A stretch of 16,795 nucleotides of DNA from Gammaproteobacteria bacterium UBA5338 (GCA_002408105.1 DHQM01000027.1:1-16795), one strand, 5' to 3'; positions 1 through 7,414 are shown, counted from the first letter of the stretch. Translations and numbers: made by a program. The notes: generated from the letters alone by a model not told the origin.

Positions 1-639
1 CTCATTGCGGACTTGATGCGACCCAGCCAATGGATCACAGGCCCCGCCGCCCGCAACGATGTCCAGCGTCTGCGGGCCCGTAGCTCAGCCGTGGTCACCG
101 GGGTGGGTACGGTTCTGGCCGATGACCCACAGCTCACTGTGCGCGGGGCTGCACTCGAGACGTCGGTGCGCCAACCCATTCGCGTGGTGCTCGACAGCCA
201 GTTGCGCACACCGGCCCACGCACGGCTGTTCCAGACCACAAGCCCGGTGTACATCTTCACCAGCGTGCACGGTGCCCGGTCCCCGGCACGGCGCGCATTG
301 GAAGCCGCCGGCGCACGGGTCGAAACCCTTCCCACCACCCCGCAGGAACGGCTGGACCTCACCGCCGCACTGGACCGACTGGCCGAAATCGGCTGCAACG
401 AAATCCTGGTTGAAGCCGGCGCCACGCTCTCGGGGGCCTGGCTGGAAGCCGAAGCGGCCGACGAACTCTGGATCTACGTCGCGCCCACCTTGCTTGGCCC
501 AGGCGCCCAAGGCCTGTATAACACCGCCTCCATCGACCAGATGGCCGCGCGGCGCCGGCTGCAAATCGACGAGGTCCGCAAAATCGGCGCCGACTGGCGG
601 ATTCGTGCCCGGCCCTGCGCCGCTGACGACGGGAACTAG
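1..639 (+). CDS. ribD: RibD, C-terminal reductase domain (5' truncated by window edge)
   Basis: This is the end of the bifunctional riboflavin enzyme RibD, which deaminates and then reduces the pyrimidine intermediate made from GTP. The reading frame is open from base 1, so the N-terminal zinc deaminase domain lies outside the window. About 212 residues remain, and they cover the NADPH-dependent reductase domain. Family hallmarks are visible: SQWITG followed by a DVQRLRARSSAVVTG stretch, GTVLADDPQL, and near the end EILVEAGATLSGAWL. The stop TAG (637-639) lies two bases before the ATG of the riboflavin synthase gene, so the two are probably translationally coupled. The ATG at position 13 is an internal methionine, not the start, because the conserved reductase sequence continues across it. 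Confidence 0.95.
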   Translation, partial: LIADLMRPSQWITGPAARNDVQRLRARSSAVVTGVGTVLADDPQLTVRGAALETSVRQPIRVVLDSQLRTPAHARLFQTTSPVYIFTSVHGARSPARRALEAAGARVETLPTTPQERLDLTAALDRLAEIGCNEILVEAGATLSGAWLEAEAADELWIYVAPTLLGPGAQGLYNTASIDQMAARRRLQIDEVRKIGADWRIRARPCAADDGN

Positions 640-641
640 CC

Positions 642-1313
642 ATGTTTACAGGCATTGTGCAATCGGTTGGACACATCCAATCCACCGAGTCCCGTGGCGG
701 AGACCAGCGCTTCACCGTTCATGGGGGCAACCTGAACCTCAGGCGCTGCCAGCTCGGCGACAGCATTGCGGTCAGCGGAGTTTGCCTGACCGCAGTCGAG
801 TTGGCGCCGCCACTGTTCAGTGTCGACTTGTCTCTCGAGACCTTGCGGCTGAGTGCGCTGGCCGCACTCAAGCCGGCAGACGCGGTCAACCTGGAACTCG
901 CCCTGACCCTCGACACCCCTCTGGGCGGCCACCTGGTGAGCGGTCATGTCGATGGACTCGGTGTCGTGGTGGCGCTCGACCGCCAGGCGCGGTCGACCCG
1001 CATGGGCATCGAAGTTCCGCCCGACCTGTCGCGCTACATCGCTAGCAAGGGGTCGATCACCCTGGATGGCGTCAGCCTCACCGTCAACGCGGTGGCCGGC
1101 AACCGCTTCGAAGTGAACCTCATCCCGCACACACTGGAATCCACCACCTTGCACAGCTTTTCTGTGGGGCGGCGCGTGAACATCGAGGTTGACCTCGTCG
1201 CCCGCTACCTTGAGCGCCTGTTGCAGCGGGGTGATGAAGCGAAAGACGCGCCCCAGGGCGTGACCGCTGAACTGTTGGCACGCGGCGGCTTCGGCACCCC
1301 CGAGACCCGTTGA
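642..1313 (+). CDS. ribE: Riboflavin synthase (alpha subunit)
   Basis: The enzyme dismutates two 6,7-dimethyl-8-ribityllumazine molecules into riboflavin and a pyrimidine, the last step of the pathway. The 223-residue length fits the family. The protein starts with the canonical MFTGIV and shows the duplicated lumazine-binding fold. The first repeat carries SIAVSGVCLT (residues 41-50) and the second SITLDGVSLTV (138-148). The signature GHLVSGHVDG lies at 96-105. The gene sits two bases after the ribD stop and 38 bases before the ATG of the ribBA gene, inside one plus-strand operon. Naming differs between species: the same protein is called RibC in E. coli. Confidence 0.96.
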   Translation: MFTGIVQSVGHIQSTESRGGDQRFTVHGGNLNLRRCQLGDSIAVSGVCLTAVELAPPLFSVDLSLETLRLSALAALKPADAVNLELALTLDTPLGGHLVSGHVDGLGVVVALDRQARSTRMGIEVPPDLSRYIASKGSITLDGVSLTVNAVAGNRFEVNLIPHTLESTTLHSFSVGRRVNIEVDLVARYLERLLQRGDEAKDAPQGVTAELLARGGFGTPETR

Positions 1314-1337
1314 ACCCAACGCCAGAACGAACCAATC

Positions 1338-1342
1338 AGGAG
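1338..1342 (+). promoter_or_regulatory. Ribosome binding site that fixes the ribBA start
   Basis: AGGAG lies nine bases upstream of the ATG at 1352. It favours this start over the in-frame TTG at 1310, which would overlap the riboflavin synthase stop and add 14 residues with no family match. Confidence 0.7.
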
Positions 1343-1351
1343 CGCATCACC

Positions 1352-2476
1352 ATGGAGCTCAACCCAACCGACGAATTGATCGAAGACATTCGTCAGGGCC
1401 GTATGGTCATCCTGATGGACGACGAGGACCGCGAAAATGAGGGCGACCTCATCATGGCGGCCAGTGCGGTGCGTACCGAGGACATCAACTTCATGGCCCG
1501 CAATGCCTGCGGACTGGTCTGCCTGACCTTGACCGAAGACCGCTGCCGCCAACTGCAGCTGCCGTTGATGGTTGACCGCAACCGAACGCGCTACTCCACC
1601 AACTTCACCGTATCCATCGAGGCCGCCGAGGGCGTGACCACGGGCATTTCCGCGGCTGACCGGGCGCGCACGGTGCAAGCCGCCGTCTCCCCCACCGCGC
1701 GGCCAGAGGACATTGTGCAACCCGGCCACATTTTTCCGATCATGGCGCAGCCCGGGGGGGTGCTCACCCGCGCTGGACACACCGAAGCAGGATGCGACCT
1801 GGCGCGCCTGGCCGGCTTCGAGCCCGCTGCGGTCATTGTCGAAATCATGAACAGCGATGGAACCATGGCCCGGCGCCCCGAGTTGGAGGTCTTTGCGCAA
1901 ACCCACGGCATCAAGATCGGCACCATCGCCGACCTCATCCATTATCGGATGCTGAACGAGCAGACAGTTCGGCGCATCAGCGAACACCGAGTGGAAACAG
2001 CGTACGGGGAATTTCGTTTTTACGCCTACCGCGATGAAATCAGTGGTGAGGTGCATTTCGCCCTGGCCATGGGCGAGGTCGCAACCGATGAGCCGGTGCT
2101 GGTGCGCGTGCAGCAAACCGATACCCTGCGTGACATCCTGCAAGTCCATCGGCCCGGCCCCCACAGCTGGTCGGTGCACGAAGCGCTCACCCGGATCGCC
2201 GCCGAGCAGCGGGGCGTGCTGGTGCTCATCGCCCCCAGCGAAACCACCGACAGCATCCTGCAACAACTCAAGTGGCTCGGCGGGGAAGGCAAGCGCAACG
2301 ATACCCACCAGCGCCAGAACGTCATCTTTACCGTGGGCGCGGGGTCGCAGATCCTGCGTGAGCTTGGTGTGCGCAGCATGCGCCTGATGAGTTCGCCAGT
2401 AAAATACAATGCCATCTCCGGATTTGACCTAAAAGTTTCGGAGTACGTCGATATCGGCGCCCCCGACCCAAGCTGA
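1352..2476 (+). CDS. ribBA: DHBP synthase fused to a degenerate GTP cyclohydrolase II domain (RibBX type)
   Basis: The N-terminal part (residues 1 to about 205) is 3,4-dihydroxy-2-butanone-4-phosphate synthase, which converts ribulose 5-phosphate to the four-carbon unit for lumazine. It has the acidic [10 protein letters not shown] motif (residues 23-32), TTGISAADR (96-104) and HIFPI...GHTEAGCDL (126-149). The C-terminal part (205-374) resembles GTP cyclohydrolase II but has lost its zinc site. Where an active enzyme has HSECLTGD...CDCGFQ, this protein has no cysteine at all (252-274). It also lacks the [12 protein letters not shown] segment. This is the RibB plus inactive RibA-like domain known in many Proteobacteria. 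The domain may be structural or regulatory; it should not make the GTP-derived precursor. A functional ribA is present at 15373. Confidence 0.93.
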   Translation: MELNPTDELIEDIRQGRMVILMDDEDRENEGDLIMAASAVRTEDINFMARNACGLVCLTLTEDRCRQLQLPLMVDRNRTRYSTNFTVSIEAAEGVTTGISAADRARTVQAAVSPTARPEDIVQPGHIFPIMAQPGGVLTRAGHTEAGCDLARLAGFEPAAVIVEIMNSDGTMARRPELEVFAQTHGIKIGTIADLIHYRMLNEQTVRRISEHRVETAYGEFRFYAYRDEISGEVHFALAMGEVATDEPVLVRVQQTDTLRDILQVHRPGPHSWSVHEALTRIAAEQRGVLVLIAPSETTDSILQQLKWLGGEGKRNDTHQRQNVIFTVGAGSQILRELGVRSMRLMSSPVKYNAISGFDLKVSEYVDIGAPDPS

Positions 2477-2504
2477 CCACCCAGACCCAGTACGCGAGGA
2501 CCCC

Positions 2505-2981
2505 ATGCACACCATCGAAGGACAACTGACCCCCCCGGATGCGCGCTTCGCGCTTGTGGCCGGACGCTTCAATGCCTTTGTAGTCGAGGCACTGATCAGC
2601 GGTGCCCACGATGCCCTCGTCCGCCATGGTGTGGCTCCCGACGACATCACGTTGGTTCGGGTTCCGGGCGCATATGAGTTGCCGCTGGCGGTACAGAAAG
2701 TCGCCGACACCGAACAGTACGATGCCATCATCGCCCTTGGTGCCGTCATCCGCGGCGGCACCCCGCACTTCGAGCACGTCGCCGGAGCCTGTGTCAGGGG
2801 GTTGTCCCAGGTGAGCCTTGAAGCCGGTACGCCCGTCGCCTTTGGCGTGCTGACCGTCGACAGTATTGAGCAGGCCATTGAGCGCGCCGGCACCAAGGCC
2901 GGCAACAAGGGGGCGGAAGCAGCGATGTCCGCTCTGGAAATGGTCAGCCTGATGCGCCAATTGGACCAAGGTGCCGAATGA
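2505..2981 (+). CDS. ribH: 6,7-dimethyl-8-ribityllumazine synthase
   Basis: Lumazine synthase condenses the pyrimidine from the RibA/RibD branch with the four-carbon unit from RibB. The 158-residue protein has the family's usual size. It shows the substrate-loop RFN (residues 21-23), the VPGAYELP segment, [17 protein letters not shown] with the catalytic-region histidines, PVAFGVLT, and [13 protein letters not shown] near the end. A GAGG motif about six bases before the ATG acts as ribosome binding site. The stop overlaps the nusB start (ATGA at 2978-2981), so translation of the two is coupled. The subunits are expected to assemble into a large oligomer in the cytoplasm. In E. coli this gene is called ribE. 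Confidence 0.97.
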   Translation: MHTIEGQLTPPDARFALVAGRFNAFVVEALISGAHDALVRHGVAPDDITLVRVPGAYELPLAVQKVADTEQYDAIIALGAVIRGGTPHFEHVAGACVRGLSQVSLEAGTPVAFGVLTVDSIEQAIERAGTKAGNKGAEAAMSALEMVSLMRQLDQGAE

Positions 2982-3445
2982 CCGCGGAACCGGCCCCTCC
3001 AACCGGCAGGAAAAGCACACCCTACACCCGCACGCGGGCGCGGCAGCTGGCCCTTCAGGCGCTTTATCAGTGGGAGCTGGCGGGAGGAACCGCGGCGGAA
3101 ATCGAGCAGCAGTTTCTTGCCGAACAAAACACCAAGCGCACAGACCTCGGCTACTTTCATGACCTGCTGAAAGATGCGATCGGGCAAAATGACACCCTTC
3201 GCGAAGCGATCGAGCCACTGCTCGATCGCCCATGGCAGCGGCTCGATCCCATCGAACGCTCGGTGCTGCGCATCGGCGCATACGAGTTGCGCGAACGGCT
3301 CGAAGTCCCCTACGGGGTGGTCATCAATGAAGGCATTGAACTCGCCAAGGTGTTCGGCGCGACAGGGGGGCACAAGTACATCAATGGCGTTTTGGACCGC
3401 CTCGCAGCGAAGTGGCGGCAAGCAGAGCTGAGCACCAAACGCTGA
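2978..3445 (+). CDS. nusB: Transcription antitermination protein NusB
   Basis: NusB binds boxA RNA with NusE (ribosomal protein S10) and supports antitermination on rRNA operons. The protein has 155 residues, all-helical in pattern. It shows the conserved N-terminal [17 protein letters not shown], the central [20 protein letters not shown] and the C-terminal [13 protein letters not shown]...YINGVLD. A poorly conserved basic and proline-rich leader of about 17 residues precedes the fold, which is common in this family. The ATGA overlap with ribH fixes the start. In relatives the next gene is thiL, but here a two-gene cassette of about 2.8 kb intervenes. Confidence 0.97.
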   Translation: MTAEPAPPTGRKSTPYTRTRARQLALQALYQWELAGGTAAEIEQQFLAEQNTKRTDLGYFHDLLKDAIGQNDTLREAIEPLLDRPWQRLDPIERSVLRIGAYELRERLEVPYGVVINEGIELAKVFGATGGHKYINGVLDRLAAKWRQAELSTKR

Positions 3446-3464
3446 GCGTTCACCGCGTCTGGGC

Positions 3465-3501
3465 GTGGGGCCGGCACCTGCTTGCACCGGCCAAATCCCA
3501 C
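3465..3501 (+). terminator. Hairpin after nusB, possible weak terminator
   Basis: GGCCGG (3469-3474) and CCGGCC (3487-3492) form a perfect six-base-pair stem with a 12-base loop. GTGGG/CCCAC flanks (3465-3469 and 3497-3501) could extend it. No T-run follows, so it is not a standard intrinsic terminator. It sits 20 bases after the nusB stop and directly before a candidate promoter, a plausible place to end the rib-nusB transcript. Confidence 0.35.
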
Positions 3502-3533
3502 TTGACTCGCAGCGCTGGTGCAGCGATGCTAAT
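3502..3533 (+). promoter_or_regulatory. Candidate promoter of the esterase-monooxygenase unit
   Basis: TTGACT (3502-3507) is a near-consensus -35 element. The -10 element is weak: GATGCT (3525-3530) lies at a 17-base spacing, and GCTAAT (3528-3533) matches better but at 20 bases. Transcription would start near 3537-3540, just where an inverted repeat begins. This is inferred from sequence only. Confidence 0.4.
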
Positions 3534-3536
3534 TTG

Positions 3537-3592
3537 CTGATTACCCGCCACCGGGTGGCGGCGCCGTCATAACGATAACAAGCGGTAATCAG
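3537..3592 (+). promoter_or_regulatory. Structured leader or operator before the esterase gene
   Basis: CTGATTACC (3537-3545) and GGTAATCAG (3584-3592) are perfect inverted repeats of nine bases. Between them CGCCAC/GTGGCG (3546-3560, three-base loop) makes a second perfect stem, next to a purine-rich segment containing ATAAC twice. As RNA, the right arm takes in the first bases of the AGGTGG ribosome binding site (3591-3596), so folding could limit translation. As DNA, the two arms could be half-sites of a regulator bound over the transcription start. It matches no riboswitch class that I recognise. Confidence 0.45.
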
Positions 3593-3601
3593 GTGGTTCG
3601 T

Positions 3602-4558
3602 ATGGCCCTAGATCTGGCAAGCACCCTATTTCTTCAGCAAATGCAGGACAGCGGCCGACAGCCGATGCAGTCCGGCACTCCCGACGAGGCGCGCGCCGCG
3701 AGCGCCGCCATGGTGGAGCTCCTGGGGCCAGCTCCGCCCATGGCACGGGTCAGCGACCACCAGGTCACCAGCCCCGATGGGGCCAGCTTCGCCCTGCGTG
3801 TCCTGGTGCCAATTGAGTCGCCACGGGGGGTCATCATCTATTACCACGGTGGTGGCTGGGTGATCGGCTCGATGGAGCAGAGCGACACCGTCGCCCGCAA
3901 GCTGGCCGAGCGCACCAGTTGCGCGGTGGTGGTTCCCGACTACCGCCTGGCGCCGGAACACCGGTACCCTGCAGCCGTTGAAGACGCCTATGCAACGCTC
4001 GAATGGACTGCGAGTCGGCTCGATGAATTCGGCGGGCCACAGGGCAAGCCCCTGCCGCTGATTGTTTCTGGCGACAGCGCCGGGGGCAACCTGGCCGCTG
4101 TGGTTGCCCGCCGCGCCCGGGACGCACAGGGCCCGGACATCGCGCTGCAGGTGCTGATCTACCCCGTCACCGACGCGAATTTCGACCAACCGTCGTACCT
4201 GGCGCCGGAAAACCAGACCTTCCTCGAACGCGAAACCATGGTCTGGTTCTGGGACCACTACCTGCCCGAGGTGGAGCGCCGCGCAGAACCGGACGCCTCG
4301 CCCCTGCAGGCGGAGGACCTATCCAAGCTGCCACCTGCAGTGGTCCTGACCGCAGAGCATGACGTGCTGCGGGATGAGGGCGAAGCCTACGCCCGGGCCC
4401 TTGAGCAGGCCGGGGTCCCGGTTGATTTCCGCCGCCACCCGGGCCAAATCCACGGCTTTTTTACCCTGCTGATGTTGCCGGGCAGCGAAGCAGGGTTCCA
4501 GCAGGTGGTAAAGGCCGTCAAGGCCTGCCTCTACCAGGCCCATGCCGCGGACCGATAG
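3602..4558 (+). CDS. Alpha/beta-hydrolase, HSL-type carboxylesterase
   Basis: This is a serine esterase of the hormone-sensitive lipase group (318 residues), probably cytoplasmic since no signal peptide is seen. The oxyanion-hole motif HGGGW lies at residues 82-86. YRLAPEHRYPAA follows at about 114-125, the nucleophile motif GDSAG at 157-161 (Ser159), the acid Asp254 in the EHDVLRDEG segment, and His284 in IHGFF. The catalytic triad is therefore complete. I chose the ATG at 3602 because AGGTGG (3591-3596) sits five bases upstream. A GTG at 3593 would add three residues but lies inside that ribosome binding site. The gene is followed after 60 bases by a Baeyer-Villiger monooxygenase on the same strand, which suggests that it hydrolyses the ester or lactone formed by that enzyme. 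The actual substrate cannot be read from the sequence. Confidence 0.9.
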   Translation: MALDLASTLFLQQMQDSGRQPMQSGTPDEARAASAAMVELLGPAPPMARVSDHQVTSPDGASFALRVLVPIESPRGVIIYYHGGGWVIGSMEQSDTVARKLAERTSCAVVVPDYRLAPEHRYPAAVEDAYATLEWTASRLDEFGGPQGKPLPLIVSGDSAGGNLAAVVARRARDAQGPDIALQVLIYPVTDANFDQPSYLAPENQTFLERETMVWFWDHYLPEVERRAEPDASPLQAEDLSKLPPAVVLTAEHDVLRDEGEAYARALEQAGVPVDFRRHPGQIHGFFTLLMLPGSEAGFQQVVKAVKACLYQAHAADR

Positions 4559-4618
4559 ACACCGAGGGGCACAACAACCACCCGATGACCCACAACGAAG
4601 GGAAGGGAGCACAGGACC

Positions 4619-6283
4619 ATGAGCGCATCCAGACCGCAACCGAGCGCCACCGCCAAACAAGTCGATGCCGTGGTGATCGGAGCCGGATTCTCCGGCATGT
4701 ACATGCTGCACAAGCTTCGCGACCAATTGGGGTTGTCCGTCCAGGTGATTGAGCGCGCCGCTGAAGTCGGGGGCACCTGGTACTGGAACCGCTACCCCGG
4801 GGCGCGCTGCGACTCGGAAAGCTACATCTATTGCTTTTCGTTCAACGACGACCTGCTGCAGGAATGGGAATGGAGTGGAAAGTACCCTGAGCAGCCTGAA
4901 ATCCTTCGGTACTTGAATTTCGTCGCCGACCGGCTGGACCTTCGGCGCAACATCGCGTTTGACACCTCGGTGGAGTCCGCCCACTACAACGAAGCCAACA
5001 ACAGCTGGAAAGTGACCACCAGCGATGGCGAGCACTTCCAAGCCCAATACCTGATCACCGGGATCGGTTGCCTGTCGACCGGGCAGGTGCCCAAGATCCC
5101 TGGACTCGATCAGTTCGCCGGGCAGTGGTACCACACTGGCGCCTGGCCCCATGAGGGCGTGGATTTCAGCGGCAAGCGCGTGGGTGTCATTGGCACAGGG
5201 TCGAGTGGCGTGCAGTCGATCCCGGTGATTGCAGCGCAGGCCGACCACCTCACCGTGTTTCAACGCACTCCGCAGTTCACCGTCCCCGCCCGCCACGAGA
5301 CGGTCGACAAGGCCTACCTCGACGACATCAAGGCCAATTACGGCGACATCTGGGAGATTGCCCGCAATTCTTACGGCGGTTACCCCTACCACCGCGGCGA
5401 AGAGTCCGCCCTGGCAGTCAGTGACGAAGAACGGGAAGCCCGCTACGAAGCGGCCTGGCAGCGCGGCGGATTCCGTTTTTTCTCGGTGTTCAACGACATC
5501 AGCCTCGACCGACGCGCCAATGACACGGCGTCCGAGTTCATTCGTCGCAAGATTCGGGCAATCGTGAAGGACCCGGATACGGCGGAAAAGTTGATGCCGA
5601 CAGACTACCCCTTTGCCGCCAAGCGCCCACTGATCGACACCGACTACTTCGAGACCTACAACCGCGACAATGTGGAGCTGGTGGACATCCGCCACTGCCC
5701 CATCGAAACCATCACCGAACGCGGGGTGCGCACGGCTGACGGCACTGAACATCCGGTGGACATTCTGGTGTTCGCCACCGGGTTCGATGCCATGACCGGT
5801 TCATTCTTCAACATCGACATCCGCGGGCGCGGCGGGGTGAGTCTGCGTGACGCCTGGGCCGAGGGACCAAAAAGCTACCTCGGCCTTGCCGTGCACGGGT
5901 TCCCCAACCTGTTCACCATCACCGGCCCCGGCAGTCCCTCGGTGCTGTGCAACATGCCCGTGTGCATCGAGCAGCACGTGGAATGGATCGCCGACCTCAT
6001 CGCCCACGCCAAGTCCCAAGGCATCACACAGATCGAAGCAGAGCCAACTTCCCAAGAAGACTGGGTGCGCCATGTCAATGAGATCGCCGCGATGACGCTC
6101 TTCGTCCAGGCCGATTCTTGGTACCTCGGTGCCAACATCCCAGGAAAACCCAGGGTCTTCATGCCATACCCAGGGGGCATGGGCAATTACCGGATCAAGT
6201 GTGACGAAGTGGCAGCCAGCGGCTACCCCGGCTTTTCGTTGCTGGGGCCCTCAGCACCCGAACCGCGAACCGCAACCGGCTGA
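4619..6283 (+). CDS. Flavin-containing monooxygenase, type I Baeyer-Villiger (cyclohexanone monooxygenase-like)
   Basis: This FAD- and NADPH-dependent enzyme of 554 residues would insert oxygen next to a ketone carbonyl to give an ester or lactone. An FAD-binding Rossmann motif GAGFSG lies at residues 21-26 and an NADPH-binding GTGSSG at 192-197. Between them is the diagnostic type I fingerprint FAGQWYHTGAWP (166-177), an exact match to FxGxxxHTxxWP. Arg336, in the KRPL context, corresponds to the catalytic arginine of cyclohexanone monooxygenase. The FATGF motif is at 385-389, and the late WYLGANIPGKPR segment (501-512) is typical of the group. A purine-rich GGGAAGGGAG ribosome binding site precedes the ATG. 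It is the second gene of a unit with the esterase. The native ketone is unknown; cyclic, steroid or terpenoid ketones are possibilities only. Confidence 0.93.
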   Translation: MSASRPQPSATAKQVDAVVIGAGFSGMYMLHKLRDQLGLSVQVIERAAEVGGTWYWNRYPGARCDSESYIYCFSFNDDLLQEWEWSGKYPEQPEILRYLNFVADRLDLRRNIAFDTSVESAHYNEANNSWKVTTSDGEHFQAQYLITGIGCLSTGQVPKIPGLDQFAGQWYHTGAWPHEGVDFSGKRVGVIGTGSSGVQSIPVIAAQADHLTVFQRTPQFTVPARHETVDKAYLDDIKANYGDIWEIARNSYGGYPYHRGEESALAVSDEEREARYEAAWQRGGFRFFSVFNDISLDRRANDTASEFIRRKIRAIVKDPDTAEKLMPTDYPFAAKRPLIDTDYFETYNRDNVELVDIRHCPIETITERGVRTADGTEHPVDILVFATGFDAMTGSFFNIDIRGRGGVSLRDAWAEGPKSYLGLAVHGFPNLFTITGPGSPSVLCNMPVCIEQHVEWIADLIAHAKSQGITQIEAEPTSQEDWVRHVNEIAAMTLFVQADSWYLGANIPGKPRVFMPYPGGMGNYRIKCDEVAASGYPGFSLLGPSAPEPRTATG

Positions 6284-6300
6284 GCCAGCGCAATGGGTGC

Positions 6301-6331
6301 AGTGAGCTGTCCTTCCCCCGACAGCTTCACT
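6301..6331 (+). other. Strong hairpin between the monooxygenase gene and thiL
   Basis: AGTGAGCTGTC (6301-6311) pairs with GACAGCTTCACT (6320-6331) over 11 base pairs with one bulged T, around an eight-base C-rich loop (6312-6319). It begins 18 bases after the monooxygenase stop. No T-run follows, so it may be a processing or stabilising hairpin, or a weak terminator at the end of the inserted unit. Confidence 0.45.
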
Positions 6332-6383
6332 ACCATGGGTGTCTGGCGTCTGCGCGCACGCGCCCTGAAGTTGGAGTCACCTG

Positions 6384-7349
6384 CTGGACGAATTCGCCCT
6401 CATCGAAGCACACTTCGCCGCGTTGCCCGTGGCCGCTCGCGGCGCCCACCCTGTACCGGGCATCCGCCTCGGGATCGGTGACGACTGCGCCCTGATCGAT
6501 CCGGATCCCAAGCACCACCTGGCAGTCTCGACCGACAGCCTGCTTCCTGGCGTCCATTTTCTCGAGACCACCGGCGCCGAGGACATCGGCTGGCGCGCTT
6601 TGGCGGTCAACCTCAGCGACCTTGCCGCCATGGGGGCAACCCCCCGCTGGTTCACCCTGGCGCTGACACTGCCGACCCCGGATCCGCACTGGCTGACCGC
6701 TTTCGGGGCCGGCCTTGCGGCCTGCGCGGGGGAGGCAAACCTGCATTTGGTCGGTGGCAACCTTGCCCGTGGCGCGCTGAACATCACCATACAGGTCGCC
6801 GGTTCAGTGCCCTTCGGTGCCCCTCTGCTGCGCAGCGGGGCCGCCAGCGGAGACCGGCTCTGCGTCACCGGCAGCTTGGGCGAAGCAGCCGCCGGACTCG
6901 CGCTGTGCCGCGGTGACCTCGACTTGCCCGACCCCCTCGCCGCGCGCCTGCGCAGGCGGTATTCACGCCCAGTGCCGCAGTTGCCAGCAGGCCAGGCCCT
7001 GCGGCGATTGGCGAGTGCTGCCATCGACCTCTCCGATGGCCTTTGTGGCGACCTCGGGCACCTGGAAGCGGCGAGCGGTGTGGGCTTCGACGTGGCCGTC
7101 GAAGCCTTGCCCATTGCCGACGACCTGGTCCGCGCCGTGGGCCGCGAGCAGGCCCGCAGCTGGGCCCTTCACCAGAGCGACGACTATGAGTTGCTGTGCA
7201 CCGTTCCCGAGGAACACTGGCAGCAAGCCCGAGCCCGCTGCGCCGAGGTCGGCGTCAGGCTAACGCCGATTGGCACCGCAGTGGCAGGGGCAAGCCGCTG
7301 GCGCGGGATCAAGGCCCCCGCGGCCAGCTCCGGGTACCGGCACTTCTGA
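6384..7349 (+). CDS. thiL: Thiamine-monophosphate kinase, probable CTG start
   Basis: ThiL phosphorylates thiamine monophosphate to thiamine pyrophosphate with ATP. Visible motifs, counted from the proposed start, are EFALI (residues 3-7), LGIGDDCAL (29-37, metal-binding aspartates), STDSLLPGVHF (49-59), NLSDLAAMGA (76-85), GGNLARG and DLSDGL. With 321 residues it matches the E. coli length. The conserved N-terminus (EF-LI---F) lies upstream of the first usual start codon, a TTG at 6423, and a TGA at 6366 closes the frame. No ATG, GTG or TTG exists between, so translation most likely begins at CTG 6384, seven bases after GGAG (6373-6376), or at CTG 6381. The TTG at 6423 would remove 13 residues including the conserved motif. 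Identity is secure; the start codon is an inference. Confidence 0.9.
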   Translation: MDEFALIEAHFAALPVAARGAHPVPGIRLGIGDDCALIDPDPKHHLAVSTDSLLPGVHFLETTGAEDIGWRALAVNLSDLAAMGATPRWFTLALTLPTPDPHWLTAFGAGLAACAGEANLHLVGGNLARGALNITIQVAGSVPFGAPLLRSGAASGDRLCVTGSLGEAAAGLALCRGDLDLPDPLAARLRRRYSRPVPQLPAGQALRRLASAAIDLSDGLCGDLGHLEAASGVGFDVAVEALPIADDLVRAVGREQARSWALHQSDDYELLCTVPEEHWQQARARCAEVGVRLTPIGTAVAGASRWRGIKAPAASSGYRHF

Positions 7350-7414
7350 TGCAGGCGCGAATCAACTGCCTGTGCGCCGCCACACCGGGCATGCAAAGAG
7401 CAACCCGACAGTGA
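7349..7414 (+). CDS. Possible 21-codon micro-ORF linking thiL and pgpA
   Basis: The thiL stop and an ATG share one base (TGATG, 7347-7351). This ATG opens a frame of 21 codons whose TGA (7412-7414) overlaps the GTG start of pgpA (GTGA, 7411-7414). The layout would let ribosomes ending thiL pass through to pgpA by re-initiation. The peptide starts MQARINCLCAA and resembles nothing I recognise. There is no separate ribosome binding site, so chance is a real alternative. Confidence 0.2.
   Translation: MQARINCLCAATPGMQRATRQ

Noticed and set aside
12..639. Reading the first ATG at 13 as the start of a complete short gene
   Set aside because: The conserved RibD reductase sequence continues upstream of it to the window edge, so the gene is cut, not short.
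59..1045. 328-residue plus-strand frame running across the ribD-ribE junction
   Set aside because: It is out of frame with both conserved genes and is Arg, Pro and Ser rich, typical of a shifted frame.
1314..1351. FMN riboswitch before ribBA
   Set aside because: The gap is 38 bases, far too short, and carries only a ribosome binding site. No FMN element was seen before ribA either.
1205..2308. 367-residue minus-strand frame opposite riboflavin synthase and ribBA, and similar frames at 2328-3281 and 2429-3487
   Set aside because: All are shadows of the rib genes. Codon-position bias fits the plus-strand genes, and no family resemblance was seen.
4319..5752. 477-residue open frame on the minus strand, opposite the esterase end and the monooxygenase gene
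   Set aside because: It lies entirely antisense to genes with full family motifs, shows no recognisable domain, and is what GC-rich coding sequence commonly produces.
7270..7410. Longer N-terminus of PgpA from the TTG at 7270
   Set aside because: The extension overlaps thiL, is rich in Pro, Gly and Arg, and has no counterpart in the family. The GTG at 7411 gives the normal length.
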